This document shows, in pieces, positions 36,118 through 45,123 of a stretch of 64,000 bases of DNA. The position numbers and the translations under genes were made by a program. The DNA is from JAXGQD01 sp040766665. GTDB lineage: Bacteria; Bacillota; Clostridia; Saccharofermentanales; Fastidiosipilaceae. How positions within the stretch are numbered: position 1 is the first letter of the stretch; each line of letters opens with the position of its first letter. Under the pieces are notes generated by a model that worked only from the letters and a program-made list of their open reading frames with translations, did no database searches and was not told the origin of the DNA. Location: assembly GCA_040766665.1 (NCBI GenBank), contig JAXGQD010000003.1:186001-250000 (forward strand), in the 5' to 3' direction.

Positions 36118-37440
36118 CTAGGGACAGGTAGGCTTGTGAGCGACCGACATGTTCTCGATTTCTTCGCGGGCAATTCTGACCCAGTTTATGACGTTTTCGG
36201 GATTTTTGCCCAGGGTGTGGTTGTCTTTCATCAGCAGCTCGACGTGGTTGTTTTTGGCGATGCGCAGGTATTCGCGGAGGCTTTTGCGCACATGATCCTG
36301 ATCCATCACTGGTACCGCAAGATCCGTCGGTGAGGGCTTCAGCGAATAGATGTAATTCTTACCCAGTTTCTGCGCCATGATTTCCTTATCGGCCCAGTAG
36401 GAGACGGAAACACGCCGCAGATTCTTGACACGCTTGATGATGTCAAAGCGCTTGTCCAAGGGCTCACAACATCCGTAACAGCTCAGGCCAAAACGATTCA
36501 TCATCTGCTCTTGATAGGGGAAAATGAATTCCTCAAACATCTCCGGGGAGACGCTAACGGTGTTCTGACTTTCGGCTAAGCCCCACATGTCTTTGGTACG
36601 TACACGGCCCGAAAAATCAGGGGCGGGCAGCTCATCGGTAAAACCCAAGCCACCGGAACCAACGTAAGTGCCATCATTATTCAGGCAAAACAATCCCTGC
36701 TCCTCCAAAAAATCCATCCGCCGCATCATGGCGTCGAGGATTTTTTGCATCACTTGGTGGAAGGCTTCCGGCTCGTCATAGAAATCGAACATCATGTTCT
36801 CCAAGCCGCGCAGGAAGGCCATCTCATCGCTCATGCCGAAGGACCAGAACCAGGTCGTGTTGAGGCGTGCTTCGAGACTACCGGAAAAAATCTCTTTGGC
36901 AGTTTCCAAAAGTAGCTCAGAGGTCTTGTAGTCAATCTCAAGCTCCTCACTTCTGATTTCGTCCATCTGGCTGTAGTCGGTCAGAATCGTGTCGATGTGA
37001 TAGGAGGTGCCGTCCGCAACTTTTTGTCCCTGATTGGCACCGGCTTTTTTGTCGCCGACCATCCAGGGGACCTTGTTAAAGACATAGGGCAGATTGAAGT
37101 AAGGCTCGATGACCATGTCATCGTTCATGAAGTCGCCCCAGAAGATATACTTGCGCAGCAGGCTCTCCCAGTGACGGGCGATGCTGTTACTACACTTGTA
37201 GTCTTTGTCGGGTAAAATCTCATTCCAGCCGTTCTCCGGGTCACAAAGGATGAGCGGACGCGTGTCTTTGAGCATATTGTGGTCTTTCCAAAGTTGCGCG
37301 CGCTCTTTCATGCTGGGGCGGGCGGCGATTTCAGCGACCTTTTTGCCCAGCTCACTGAGAATTTGCTTATCCTCTTCCGGGAAAACGAGATTGCTATAAT
37401 CAGCGAAGTTGAAATTCACTCTGATATTGTTGTGTTCCAT
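36118..37440 (-). CDS. URO-D family protein, putative methyltransferase (operon gene 5)
   Basis: 440 residues after AGGGTCCTC-type upstream sequence (no strong ribosome site). The N-terminal 120 residues (WKDHNMLKDTRPLILCDPEN) are typical of the larger URO-D branch with an extended start. The barrel follows, with FGLSCYGCCEPLDKRF placing Cys at the zinc-site strand and SVSYWADKEIMAQKLG and SLKPSPTDLA in the last strands. It is preceded by a second URO-D gene 20 bp upstream. In this operon (binding protein, ATPase, permease, two URO-D proteins) it probably demethylates or otherwise processes the imported compound. No corrinoid protein is encoded here; the one at 846 might serve. Confidence 0.82.
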   Translation of the reverse strand: MEHNNIRVNFNFADYSNLVFPEEDKQILSELGKKVAEIAARPSMKERAQLWKDHNMLKDTRPLILCDPENGWNEILPDKDYKCSNSIARHWESLLRKYIFWGDFMNDDMVIEPYFNLPYVFNKVPWMVGDKKAGANQGQKVADGTSYHIDTILTDYSQMDEIRSEELEIDYKTSELLLETAKEIFSGSLEARLNTTWFWSFGMSDEMAFLRGLENMMFDFYDEPEAFHQVMQKILDAMMRRMDFLEEQGLFCLNNDGTYVGSGGLGFTDELPAPDFSGRVRTKDMWGLAESQNTVSVSPEMFEEFIFPYQEQMMNRFGLSCYGCCEPLDKRFDIIKRVKNLRRVSVSYWADKEIMAQKLGKNYIYSLKPSPTDLAVPVMDQDHVRKSLREYLRIAKNNHVELLMKDNHTLGKNPENVINWVRIAREEIENMSVAHKPTCP

Positions 37441-37460
37441 AGGGTCCTCCGCTCATCACT

Positions 37461-38759
37461 TTATTTCAGTTTGAATTCACGCACGGTCTTGTAGACGCGG
37501 TCGATGTTTTCGGCCGGCACGTTGCCCATGATGTTATGAATCGTGGCAAAAACAAAGCCGCCACCGGGGCTGAAAATCTTCAAGCGCTCTTTGACTTCCG
37601 CCTCGATTTCTTCAAGGCTGCCGTTGGGCAGGGTTTCTTGGGTGTTGACACCGCCGCCCCAGAAGACGAGTTTTTTGCCGTACTTATCCTTAAGCATCTG
37701 TGCATCCATGCCCGAAGCCGAAAGCTGTACGGGGTTGAGGATATCGACGCCCATTTCGACAAAGTCATCGAGCAGGGTGGAGATAGCACCGCAGCTGTGG
37801 AAGAAGGTCTTCCAATTGGTATTCTGATGGACCCAGTCGTTCATGCGCTTGTAATAGGGCTTGTACAAGGTTTGGAAGGTGTCCAGTGACATCATCGGAC
37901 CGGTTTGTGAACCGAAGTCGGTACCGCTGACCACGCAGATTTGAATGTTGTCGCCTACGGCCTGGTGATAGATTTCAGCGTTTTTGATGAAGTTTTGGGT
38001 CTGCAATTCGAAGACTTCATGGATATAATCGGGATAGAGCAATTGGGCCATGACCCAGTCTTCGTAGCGGCGAATACCCTGGGGTGCGTAGAGAGCTGCG
38101 CCGGGAATGTCGGAAGGATCACCGATTGCGCCTTTGCCAAAAACACCCAGGACGGCGTAATCGGTTTCTTCGGCCAAGCGTTTGGCTTCTTTTTCATAAT
38201 AGCGGGCTTCTTCGTCGTCCATGATGGGGAAGGAATCTTTGAAATCTTCCAGAGGTGTCAGATTATCTTCATCAAAATCCGGTGTACGGTCGATGTTGTC
38301 GAAGAAGTAGCCGCCCTCGGGCATCATGAAGCTGGCTTGCGCCGTGTCATCGCCCTTGGGGTAGAGATAGGTTTTACCGTCCGGCGTCTTTTTGATTTTG
38401 TGCTTGGCGTTGATGAGGGAACGGGTGCCATCGGGCATGACGAAGAGCTGTTGGGGAGCGTCAATCGGCAGCCCCAAGACGTCATTTCTGTTGCGCAGAC
38501 CAATGACATCGCTACCCAAGATTTGGCGCATTTCTTCATCGACTTCGCCCAGGAGTTGCATCAGTTCATAGATAGGCAGATCCTTGTCAGGCAGGCCGTA
38601 GAACTTTCTCAGACGGGCGAGGGCACTGACGCTGATGCCGGTGTTGTTAGCGGCCCCGATGTCGATGGGGACGCGGTCGGCTTCCTGGTGATTGATAGCG
38701 GCGAGTACACGCTCTTTTGAGCTCATTTTCGCAGCTGCTTTATTCATGTTCGTGTTCAT
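37461..38759 (-). CDS. URO-D family protein, putative corrinoid methyltransferase (operon gene 4)
   Basis: 432 residues. It begins with the family's SSKERVLAAINHQEADRVPI block. The zinc motif HxCG is present in KTFFHSCGAISTLLDDF, as in MtaA, and the partner residues could come from WGGGVNTQETLP. PGGGFVFATIHNIMGNVPAENI is the conserved C-terminal strand. The alternative ATG at residue 12 is possible. It lies 94 bp after the permease gene on the same strand. The intact HxC site makes it the best candidate in this operon for a zinc-dependent methyl transfer. Confidence 0.87.
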   Translation of the reverse strand: MNTNMNKAAAKMSSKERVLAAINHQEADRVPIDIGAANNTGISVSALARLRKFYGLPDKDLPIYELMQLLGEVDEEMRQILGSDVIGLRNRNDVLGLPIDAPQQLFVMPDGTRSLINAKHKIKKTPDGKTYLYPKGDDTAQASFMMPEGGYFFDNIDRTPDFDEDNLTPLEDFKDSFPIMDDEEARYYEKEAKRLAEETDYAVLGVFGKGAIGDPSDIPGAALYAPQGIRRYEDWVMAQLLYPDYIHEVFELQTQNFIKNAEIYHQAVGDNIQICVVSGTDFGSQTGPMMSLDTFQTLYKPYYKRMNDWVHQNTNWKTFFHSCGAISTLLDDFVEMGVDILNPVQLSASGMDAQMLKDKYGKKLVFWGGGVNTQETLPNGSLEEIEAEVKERLKIFSPGGGFVFATIHNIMGNVPAENIDRVYKTVREFKLK

Positions 38760-38853
38760 AAAAAGCTACCTTCCTTTTGCATTCATGAGCGACTTTAAGA
38801 ATGGCAGAGCATATTTCAGCTCTGCGCTTATATCTATAAAGAATCGGGGATAA

Positions 38854-39816
38854 TTACTGGGTGGTGCGACGACGCAGGATATCGAGCAGCACTGCGATGA
38901 TGATAATGACACCTTGGGCAATTTGCTGCCAGTAGCCGTTGACGTTGAGCAGGTCCATTCCGTTGTTCAGCACGCCGATAACCAATGTGCCGATGATGAC
39001 GCCGTAAACCGTACCTGAACCACCGGATAAGCTGACACCGCCGATAACAGCGCCTGCGATGGCTTGTGATTCAAAACCGACACCAAGGCTTGGTTGTCCG
39101 GAAGCGACACGTGCAGTCAGGACCATACCTGATAACGCAGCGAGCACAGCAGCGTAGACATAGACAAAGAGTTTAACCAAGCGCGTTTTGACACCGGAGA
39201 CAATGGCGGCCTGTTCGTTACCACCGATAGCAAAGATGTGCCGTCCGAGTTTTAGATAGCGTAGGATGTACCAGGTGATGGCGGCCGTGACGATGAGGAA
39301 AATAATCGGCAAAGGGATGGGTCCGATACTGCCTGCGCCCATGAAGACGAATTTGTCGGAGAGTCCACTGAAAGGACGTCCGTTGGAGATCAGTAAGGCC
39401 AGACCGCGACCGATGATCTGCGTACCGAGCGTGGCGATGAAGGGCGGAATTTTGGCAAATGACACCATCACGCCGTTCAACAGGCCAAAGACCAAGCCCA
39501 CAGCAATGGCGATGAGGAAGAAGGTGATAATCGGGAGATCGTGGTTCTGCGCAAACTTACCTACCAAAATGGAGGTCAAGCCGACAACCGAACCGGAGGA
39601 GAGGTCGATGCCGCCCGTGATGATGATGCACATGACGCCCAGGCCGATCATATTGTAGAAAACGATTTGGCGTACGACGTTAATCAGGTTACGTGAGGTA
39701 AGAAAGGTATCGGTCATCAGCACCAGAAAGAGGCACATGATGAGCAGAATAATCAGCACGCCGGCTTTTGCATAAATAGTTAATAAAGTGTTCTTGATCG
39801 ATTTATTCTTTTCCAT
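38854..39816 (-). CDS. Sugar-type ABC transporter permease (RbsC family)
   Basis: 320 residues from the ATG at 39816 (GGGGG upstream); the longer frame overlaps the ATPase gene and is rejected. Eight to ten helices are visible. GGIDLSSGSVVGLTSILVG is the RbsC/AraH signature, and GGNEQAAIVSGVKTRLVKLFVY is the coupling loop that meets the ATPase. It lies 10 bp after the ATPase gene. Family members carry ribose, autoinducer-2 and other sugars; with URO-D genes next in the operon the cargo may be methylated. Confidence 0.9.
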   Translation of the reverse strand: MEKNKSIKNTLLTIYAKAGVLIILLIMCLFLVLMTDTFLTSRNLINVVRQIVFYNMIGLGVMCIIITGGIDLSSGSVVGLTSILVGKFAQNHDLPIITFFLIAIAVGLVFGLLNGVMVSFAKIPPFIATLGTQIIGRGLALLISNGRPFSGLSDKFVFMGAGSIGPIPLPIIFLIVTAAITWYILRYLKLGRHIFAIGGNEQAAIVSGVKTRLVKLFVYVYAAVLAALSGMVLTARVASGQPSLGVGFESQAIAGAVIGGVSLSGGSGTVYGVIIGTLVIGVLNNGMDLLNVNGYWQQIAQGVIIIIAVLLDILRRRTTQ

Positions 39817-39826
39817 ACAGGCCCCC

Positions 39827-41335
39827 TTAGACCGCTTCTGATGCTGGTTTATTTTGATTCTCAAGACCTGTTGCATAGCGCATAACCAAGTCCTGATTGG
39901 CTTCTTTGTGACTGAGACAACCGGTAATACGACCTTCGTGCATGACGATGATGCGGTCACTCATACCGATGACTTCAGGCAATTCGGAGGAAATCATGAT
40001 GATCGCCTTACCCTGCATCGCCATCTGACAGAGCATTTTGTGAATTTCCGACTTACTGCCGACGTCAATACCACGTGTCGGCTCATCGACAATAATCACA
40101 TCCGGTTCGCTGAGCAGCCAACGCGCAATCAGCACTTTTTGCTGGTTACCGCCACTGAGTTTACCGATTTGCTGTTCAATACTCGGAGTACGAATGGCAA
40201 AACGCTCGACCTGCTCATTACAAAGTTTGCTGGCCTTGCGATGATTAATGGATTTGGCGACCTGCGACACCATGTCCCAGTTGCAAACCATAATGTTGTC
40301 CTTTACGCTCAGCCCCAAGAAACAACCGTTACCACGGCGATCTTCCGTGAGGAAGGCCACTTTGCTTTCGATGGCTTTGCTGGGATTGGAGAAATCGACT
40401 TTTTCACCGCTCAGATAGATATCACCTTTGCTGGCTTTGCGGATACCGAAAATGGTTTCCATGACTTCGGTGCGCCCTGCGCCCATCAGTCCGGCAAAAC
40501 CCAGTATCTCACCGCGTTTGAGATCAAAGGTGATATCCTCAATCACGCCGGGGACCGTAATGCCTTTGACGGAGAGAAGGGTCTCGCCGATCGGGGCAAA
40601 TTCTTTGGGAAACATCTCCGTGATTTCACGACCGACCATCAGTTGCACTAAGCGGTCATGGCTGAGTTCGCTGGCCGGATATGTTCCGACATACTTGCCG
40701 TCGCGCAAAACCGTCAGTTCATCCGAGATCTGGAAGACTTCGTCCATCTTATGAGTAATAAAGACAAAGGCAACGCCTTCGCTTTTCAAGCGGCGAACAA
40801 TCTTAAATAGTTGCTGACACTCGCGTTCGGTGATAGCAGAAGTAGGTTCGTCCATGATAATGAGTTTTGAGTTATACGAAACCGCCTTAGCGATTTCAAT
40901 CATTTGTTTCTTAGCCACAGATAGCTTGCTGACCTGTTCACGGGGATCGATTTCATCCATTTCCAGGCGTTTAAAGAGCTCTGTGGTATCCTGACGCAGT
41001 TTTTTATGATCCAGCATCAGATTGGGAATGCGATAGGGTTCACGACCGATAAAAATATTCTCTGCGACGGTCATGTTGGCAATAGGGTTCAATTCCTGAT
41101 AAATCATGGAAATGCCCTGTTGGATAACTTTGTTGATAGAACTAGTATCCAGTTTTTGACCTTGGAAGAAGATCTCACCGGAGGTGGCGGAATACATGCC
41201 CACCAATATCTTCATGAGTGTCGATTTTCCCGCCCCGTTTTCGCCCATCAGAGCGTGGGTCGTGCCTGCTCTTACCGTAAAAGATACGTCGTCTAAAGCC
41301 ACAACACCGGGAAAGCGTTTACTGATGTTTTTCAT
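39827..41335 (-). CDS. Sugar-type ABC transporter ATPase (RbsA/MglA family)
   Basis: 502 residues from the ATG at 41335. Two ABC domains: GENGAGKS Walker A with the signature LSVAKKQM and LIIMDEPTSAIT in the first, then a degenerate P-loop (GLMGAGRT), LSGGNQQKVLIARWL and VIIVDEPTRGID in the second. The start is uncertain: family members have about eight residues before LLEMKNISKRF. A GTG at 41358 with AAAGGGG upstream would fit but is one base out of frame, so a 1-base deletion may be present; a TTG at 41341 is the in-frame option. It is the second gene after the binding protein. Confidence 0.9.
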   Translation of the reverse strand: MKNISKRFPGVVALDDVSFTVRAGTTHALMGENGAGKSTLMKILVGMYSATSGEIFFQGQKLDTSSINKVIQQGISMIYQELNPIANMTVAENIFIGREPYRIPNLMLDHKKLRQDTTELFKRLEMDEIDPREQVSKLSVAKKQMIEIAKAVSYNSKLIIMDEPTSAITERECQQLFKIVRRLKSEGVAFVFITHKMDEVFQISDELTVLRDGKYVGTYPASELSHDRLVQLMVGREITEMFPKEFAPIGETLLSVKGITVPGVIEDITFDLKRGEILGFAGLMGAGRTEVMETIFGIRKASKGDIYLSGEKVDFSNPSKAIESKVAFLTEDRRGNGCFLGLSVKDNIMVCNWDMVSQVAKSINHRKASKLCNEQVERFAIRTPSIEQQIGKLSGGNQQKVLIARWLLSEPDVIIVDEPTRGIDVGSKSEIHKMLCQMAMQGKAIIMISSELPEVIGMSDRIIVMHEGRITGCLSHKEANQDLVMRYATGLENQNKPASEAV

Positions 41336-41381
41336 TTCCAGCAAGGATGCTCGCTCACAATTATACCCCTTTGATTCAATT

Positions 41382-41400
41382 GGCGGCCGTGTCGGCCGCC
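41382..41400 (-). other. Stable intercistronic hairpin between binding protein and ATPase genes
   Basis: GGCGGCCGACACGGCCGCC forms an 8-bp GC stem with a 3-base loop and is followed by AATTG, not a T-tract. Such hairpins often protect the binding-protein part of the mRNA so that it is made in excess. Confidence 0.6.
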
Positions 41401-41423
41401 AATCTATCTCATCAATTTGTGGA

Positions 41424-42476
41424 TTAGTTGGCGTATTTAGCCAAGTACTCGTCTGCTTGTTCGGGTAGAACCTGCTCGTAAGGGACATCGATATATTTTT
41501 CGACGGTTTCGCCGTTGAGGATTTTAACTGCCGCTTCAACGCCTTGGTAGCCTTGGCCGTAGCCGTTTTGGAACACGGTCATCGCCATGTCGCCGTCTTT
41601 GAGGGCTTTAAGGGCTTCTTCAGTCGCGTCAATGCCGCAAACCAGAACGTCGTCCATACCGGAAGCTTTGAGGGCGATGATGGCGCCTAAGGCCATTTCA
41701 TCGTTGTTGGCGAGAATCGCGTCAATCTCTAAACCGGAGTTGATCCAGTTTTCCGTTTTATTGATTGCGGTATCGCGCATCCACATGGCTTCTTGTTTGG
41801 AAACAACTTCCATGTCAGGATATTTTGCGATGATTTCTTCGTTACCGTCAGTACGCATACCGGCAGCAGCGACGATCAGTTCGCCTTGCAGGATGGCGAC
41901 TTTGCCTTTCCCGCCGAGTTGGTCAGCGACAAACTGGGCTTGCAGGTTACCGGCTAAAATATGGTCGGAGCCGATATAGGTGGTATATTCGGAACCGATG
42001 ATTTCGGCGTTCACCACGATCAGGGGAACATCAGCATCGATACAGGCTTGGCTGATGGTTTGGCAGCCTTCGGCGTCGACGGGTTTGATAACGATGGCGT
42101 CATAGCCGGAGTTGATGAAGTTTTCAACATGTTGTAATTGTTTGGCGACGTCAAAGTTGGCGTCCTGAACGGTGACTTCAACGTTGGGGTGCTCTTCGCC
42201 ATAAGCGGTGACGCCGTCTGTAACATAAGACATAAAGTCACTCAAATAGTCAAAGGTGCAACCGATTTTGTAGGTTTTGTCTGCTGTGTCGGCAGCGGCT
42301 GCGCTGGTTTCTCCCGCAGCGGCGCTTGTAGCATCTGCAGCAGCGGCAGTGGTCTCTGCAGCGGCGGCGGCCGTTGTTTCGGCGGCAGCTGCGGCTGTGG
42401 TCGTTGCTCCGCCTGAGCAGGCAACGGACATGGCTAGCATGAGAGATGTGAAGATGACTGCAAGTTTCTTTTTCAT
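41424..42476 (-). CDS. Sugar-type ABC substrate-binding lipoprotein (RbsB family)
   Basis: 350 residues after AGGAGC. Signal peptide with lipobox at SVACSGG, then an Ala/Thr-rich linker (TTAAAAAE repeats, to about residue 65). The two-lobe periplasmic-binding-protein-4 domain has KIGCTFDYLSDFMSYVTDG at the start, then YDAIVIKPVDAEG, a hinge VPLIVVNAEI, and DAILANNDEMALGAIIALKASG. It is the first gene of the five-gene operon, divergent from the AraC regulator. Its ligand is unknown. Confidence 0.9.
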   Translation of the reverse strand: MKKKLAVIFTSLMLAMSVACSGGATTTAAAAAETTAAAAAETTAAAADATSAAAGETSAAAADTADKTYKIGCTFDYLSDFMSYVTDGVTAYGEEHPNVEVTVQDANFDVAKQLQHVENFINSGYDAIVIKPVDAEGCQTISQACIDADVPLIVVNAEIIGSEYTTYIGSDHILAGNLQAQFVADQLGGKGKVAILQGELIVAAAGMRTDGNEEIIAKYPDMEVVSKQEAMWMRDTAINKTENWINSGLEIDAILANNDEMALGAIIALKASGMDDVLVCGIDATEEALKALKDGDMAMTVFQNGYGQGYQGVEAAVKILNGETVEKYIDVPYEQVLPEQADEYLAKYAN

Positions 42477-42636
42477 AGAATGCTCCTATACTCTATATTA
42501 TGAAAAGGCTTTTGCCTTGACACCTAAGAAATGACCCGTACTTTTATGCGTGCGAATAAGTGTTCTGTGTAGTTTGTTAGAACTTTGTTGTAATTTATTG
42601 TCAAAGTGCATAAAAACAGGCGGAAATATTTGTTTT

Positions 42637-42650
42637 TGGTAACGTTTACA
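42637..42650. promoter_or_regulatory. cre-like operator between the ABC operon and the AraC gene
   Basis: TGGTAACGTTTACA matches the catabolite-response consensus TGWNANCGNTNWCA at 13 of 14 positions. CcpA or another LacI-family regulator could bind; no such gene is in the window. Confidence 0.4.
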
Positions 42651-42762
42651 ACAACTGATGTAGTTACTATAACCGCACGCTATGTTTAAACCAATAAAAG
42701 AATGTGCTATAACGATATAAGAAACGTGCTCTAATTTAATTATGTGAAAGGTGGCTGAAACC

Positions 42763-43605
42763 ATGCTGACAGACGAAAAAGGCGTCTTACCGGGCTCGGA
42801 CTATTACCTGGGTGGAGACAGTGTACTCAATCCTGATCTGCATATGCACCTCATGTCTTGCGGTGCGCACTATTGTGTCAGGGGTTATGAAATTGATCGA
42901 ACTTATAAGGATGCACTACTGGTGGTCTATGTTCAGGAAGGCCACTTTTATTTGCATTACGATGGGGTGGAATACAATGCCAAAGCGGGTGACGCAATCA
43001 TCATTGATTGTCGCAGGCCTCAGCGTTATGGCTCCGGCGATACCTGTGTTTTTGTCTGGGCACATATTGATGAGGGTCAGAGTTTCGAGATCTGTGCAGA
43101 CCTTTTGGAAAAGTACGGCCCGGTCATCCGCCATGAGCACAGCAACCGAATTTTAGAGCGTATGTTGAAAATATTGTCGGTCTATCGCAACGAGCAGTTC
43201 CCCAAGGACAGCGATATTTCGGCTGATCTTTTTGCCCTGCTCTGCCACTTTTATAAGACCGATACCCTCGAAGCACAGCAGATTAAGAATCATCCGATTA
43301 AGATGGCGATTGAATACATGAAGTTTCATCTGACGATGGATGTATCTGTGGACAGTGTGGCTGCGTCGGTGCACATGAGCAAGCATTATTTTTCCAGGCT
43401 CTTTAAAGAACACACCGGTTTGGCTCCACACGATTATTTAGTGAAACTGCGGCTGGATTTGGCCAAACACCTTTTGACCTCAACCGAGATGAGCGTGCGC
43501 GATATCGCTTTCGAGGTGGGTTATAAAAGTGACATGGGGCTGATTACGGCTTTTAACGAAAAAGTAGGTACTTCGCCCGGTCGCTACCGCCGCTTGGTGA
43601 GTTGA
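42763..43605 (+). CDS. AraC-family transcriptional regulator
   Basis: 280 residues from the ATG at 42763, marked by AAAGGTGG; a GTG four codons earlier is possible. The N-terminal cupin ligand domain (about 35-110) has HFYLHYDGVEYNAKAGDAIII. The C-terminal DNA-binding part has two helix-turn-helix motifs: VDSVAASVHMSKHYFSRLFKE and VRDIAFEVGYKSDMGLITAF, then FNEKVGTSPGRYR. Divergent from the five-gene ABC/URO-D operon, it is the likely activator of it, responding to the imported compound. Confidence 0.9.
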   Translation: MLTDEKGVLPGSDYYLGGDSVLNPDLHMHLMSCGAHYCVRGYEIDRTYKDALLVVYVQEGHFYLHYDGVEYNAKAGDAIIIDCRRPQRYGSGDTCVFVWAHIDEGQSFEICADLLEKYGPVIRHEHSNRILERMLKILSVYRNEQFPKDSDISADLFALLCHFYKTDTLEAQQIKNHPIKMAIEYMKFHLTMDVSVDSVAASVHMSKHYFSRLFKEHTGLAPHDYLVKLRLDLAKHLLTSTEMSVRDIAFEVGYKSDMGLITAFNEKVGTSPGRYRRLVS

Positions 43606-43723
43606 GTGCTGACTGGGCTTGCGATGTGCTCTGCTTGGAAGAAGATTTTTGAAACCCTACGGAGAGTGTGTGCGAAGCGACGTATAATGACGAGAAAGCT
43701 TGTGTTTTAGGAGGTGTTGGCTC

Positions 43724-44737
43724 ATGCCATTTACCATTGTTAGACAAGACATAACAAAGATGGCTGTGGACGCCATTGTGAATGCTGCAAACACGGATTT
43801 GCAGGCAGGCGGTGGTGTCTGTGGGGCGATTTTTAAAGCGGCGGGAGCTTCAGCGTTGCAGAAGGCTTGTGACAAATTGGCTCCAATCAAGACAGGCGAG
43901 GCGGTGCTCACTCCGGGTTTTGGCTTGGCAGCTAAATATGTCATTCATACCGCCGGTCCTGTTTATCGTGACGGCCGTTCGGGGGAGGAAGCGCTACTCA
44001 GGGCTGCCTATACCAACAGCTTGAAGCGGGCGGTGGAGCAGGGCTGCTTGAGTGTGGCTTTTCCTTTGATTTCATCCGGGATTTATGGCTACCCAAAGGA
44101 TGAGGCTTTGCGGGTGGCACGTGAAAGCATTGTCGCTTTTTTGGAGACCGAGGAGCTGGATGTCTATTTAGCCGTGTTTGACGGGGCGGCTTTTGTCCTG
44201 AGCCATGAATTGCAAGAGGAAGTTGAAGCCTATATCGATGAGCACTACGTCGATGCTCGGCGTGAGCACAGGCGCATGCGCACGATGGCGGATCTTGCGC
44301 TTCTGGAGGATTTTGAGAAGCGCGCGCCCGCTTTACAGGAATTGCGCTTAGGGGCTGCTGCTGCGCCGAGTTTGGACGCGCTTTTGGAGACGATGGATGA
44401 GCCTTTTGCCGATTTGCTCTTGGAGCTGATTCGTAGCCGGGGGAAATCGGAGGTCGAGGTGTATAAACGGGCGAACATCGACCGCAAACTTTTTTCGAAG
44501 ATTCGCAATGGCAAAAGTTACACGCCCAAAAAGAAAACGGTCCTGGCTTTGGCGATTGGTCTGGGCCTGAACGTCAGGGAAACGGAGGCTTTTCTCTCGC
44601 GGGCGGGTTATGCCTTTTCGAACAGCCAGAAGTTTGATGTAATTGTGCGCTTTTTTCTCGAGCGCGAGGATTATGATATTTTCCGAATAAATGAGGTGCT
44701 ATTCAGCCACGACCAAGAGCTCCTCGGCAGCGTGTGA
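43724..44737 (+). CDS. Macro-domain protein with C-terminal HTH-like domain
   Basis: 337 residues from the ATG at 43724, selected by AGGAGGTG; the open frame extends 8 codons upstream. Residues 1-160 form a macro domain: DAIVNAAN at 16-23, GGGVCGAIF from 29, HTAGPVY and then PLISSGIYGYPKDEA, which binds the phosphates of ADP-ribose. After a linker, residues 235-320 (VYKRANIDRKLFSKIRNGKS and KKKTVLALAIGLGLN) look like an HTH/XRE-type DNA-binding domain. Macro domains remove ADP-ribose or O-acetyl-ADP-ribose; joined to HTH, the protein may act as an NAD-linked regulator. No ADP-ribosyltransferase is nearby. Confidence 0.85.
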   Translation: MPFTIVRQDITKMAVDAIVNAANTDLQAGGGVCGAIFKAAGASALQKACDKLAPIKTGEAVLTPGFGLAAKYVIHTAGPVYRDGRSGEEALLRAAYTNSLKRAVEQGCLSVAFPLISSGIYGYPKDEALRVARESIVAFLETEELDVYLAVFDGAAFVLSHELQEEVEAYIDEHYVDARREHRRMRTMADLALLEDFEKRAPALQELRLGAAAAPSLDALLETMDEPFADLLLELIRSRGKSEVEVYKRANIDRKLFSKIRNGKSYTPKKKTVLALAIGLGLNVRETEAFLSRAGYAFSNSQKFDVIVRFFLEREDYDIFRINEVLFSHDQELLGSV

Positions 44738-44809
44738 GGGGCGTGTCGCTGGTCTTTAGCTGGTCTTTATAAGAAGTGTAGCGCGTGTTTTTTGTAAATA
44801 GTGAGTGTA

Positions 44810-44960
44810 AAGCGTTTTGGCAAAAATTGCAGCTGTGCATTAGAAAGCGCTAATGTATCCCTCCTTTTCATAGTTGAAAGGGCTGTTTTCTGGCAAAAAT
44901 GCCAGCTGTGCATTAGAAGTTTGTAATATAGTGCCGTACAGCCGTCATTCTTGACGGAAA
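44810..44960. repeat. TGCATTAGAA repeats
   Basis: TGGCAAAAATTGCAGCTGTG then CATTAGAAAGCGCTAATG, and again TGGCAAAAATGCCAGCTGTG then CATTAGAAG. GTCATTCTTGACGGAAAAA follows. The same phrases occur in inverted order at 8395-8465 bp, so this is a mobile or structured intergenic repeat. No gene lies here apart from the small ORF further on. Confidence 0.6.
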
Positions 44961-45009
44961 AAGGGCTATTTCACATGCGTGAAGGCCTTCATTTAAAGGA
45001 AATCCCCGC

Positions 45010-45123
45010 ATGAACGAAAATTTTGCCAAGTCGAAGTTTGCCAAGCCGAAGTGTGCCAAGCCGAAGTGTGCTAAGCCGAAGTTCGCCAAGTCGAAGTGTG
45101 CCAAGCCGAAGTTTACCAAGTAG
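45010..45123 (+). CDS. Possible small ORF: basic pentapeptide-repeat peptide (37 aa)
   Basis: ATG at 45010 follows AAAGGA at eight to ten bases and opens a 37-residue frame ending in TAG. After MNEN it consists of seven repeats of the type F/C-A-K-P/S-K (for example KPKCAKPK), so it is strongly cationic with three cysteines. It coincides with the 15-bp tandem repeat, so expression is uncertain: the repeat is also open on the minus strand. Not too much should be made of it without expression data. Confidence 0.3.
   Translation: MNENFAKSKFAKPKCAKPKCAKPKFAKSKCAKPKFTK

Noticed and set aside
35745..36131. 128-codon ORF downstream of oppA
   Set aside because: No ribosome site, composition unlike the other proteins, and it lies over mosaic repeats and a terminator.
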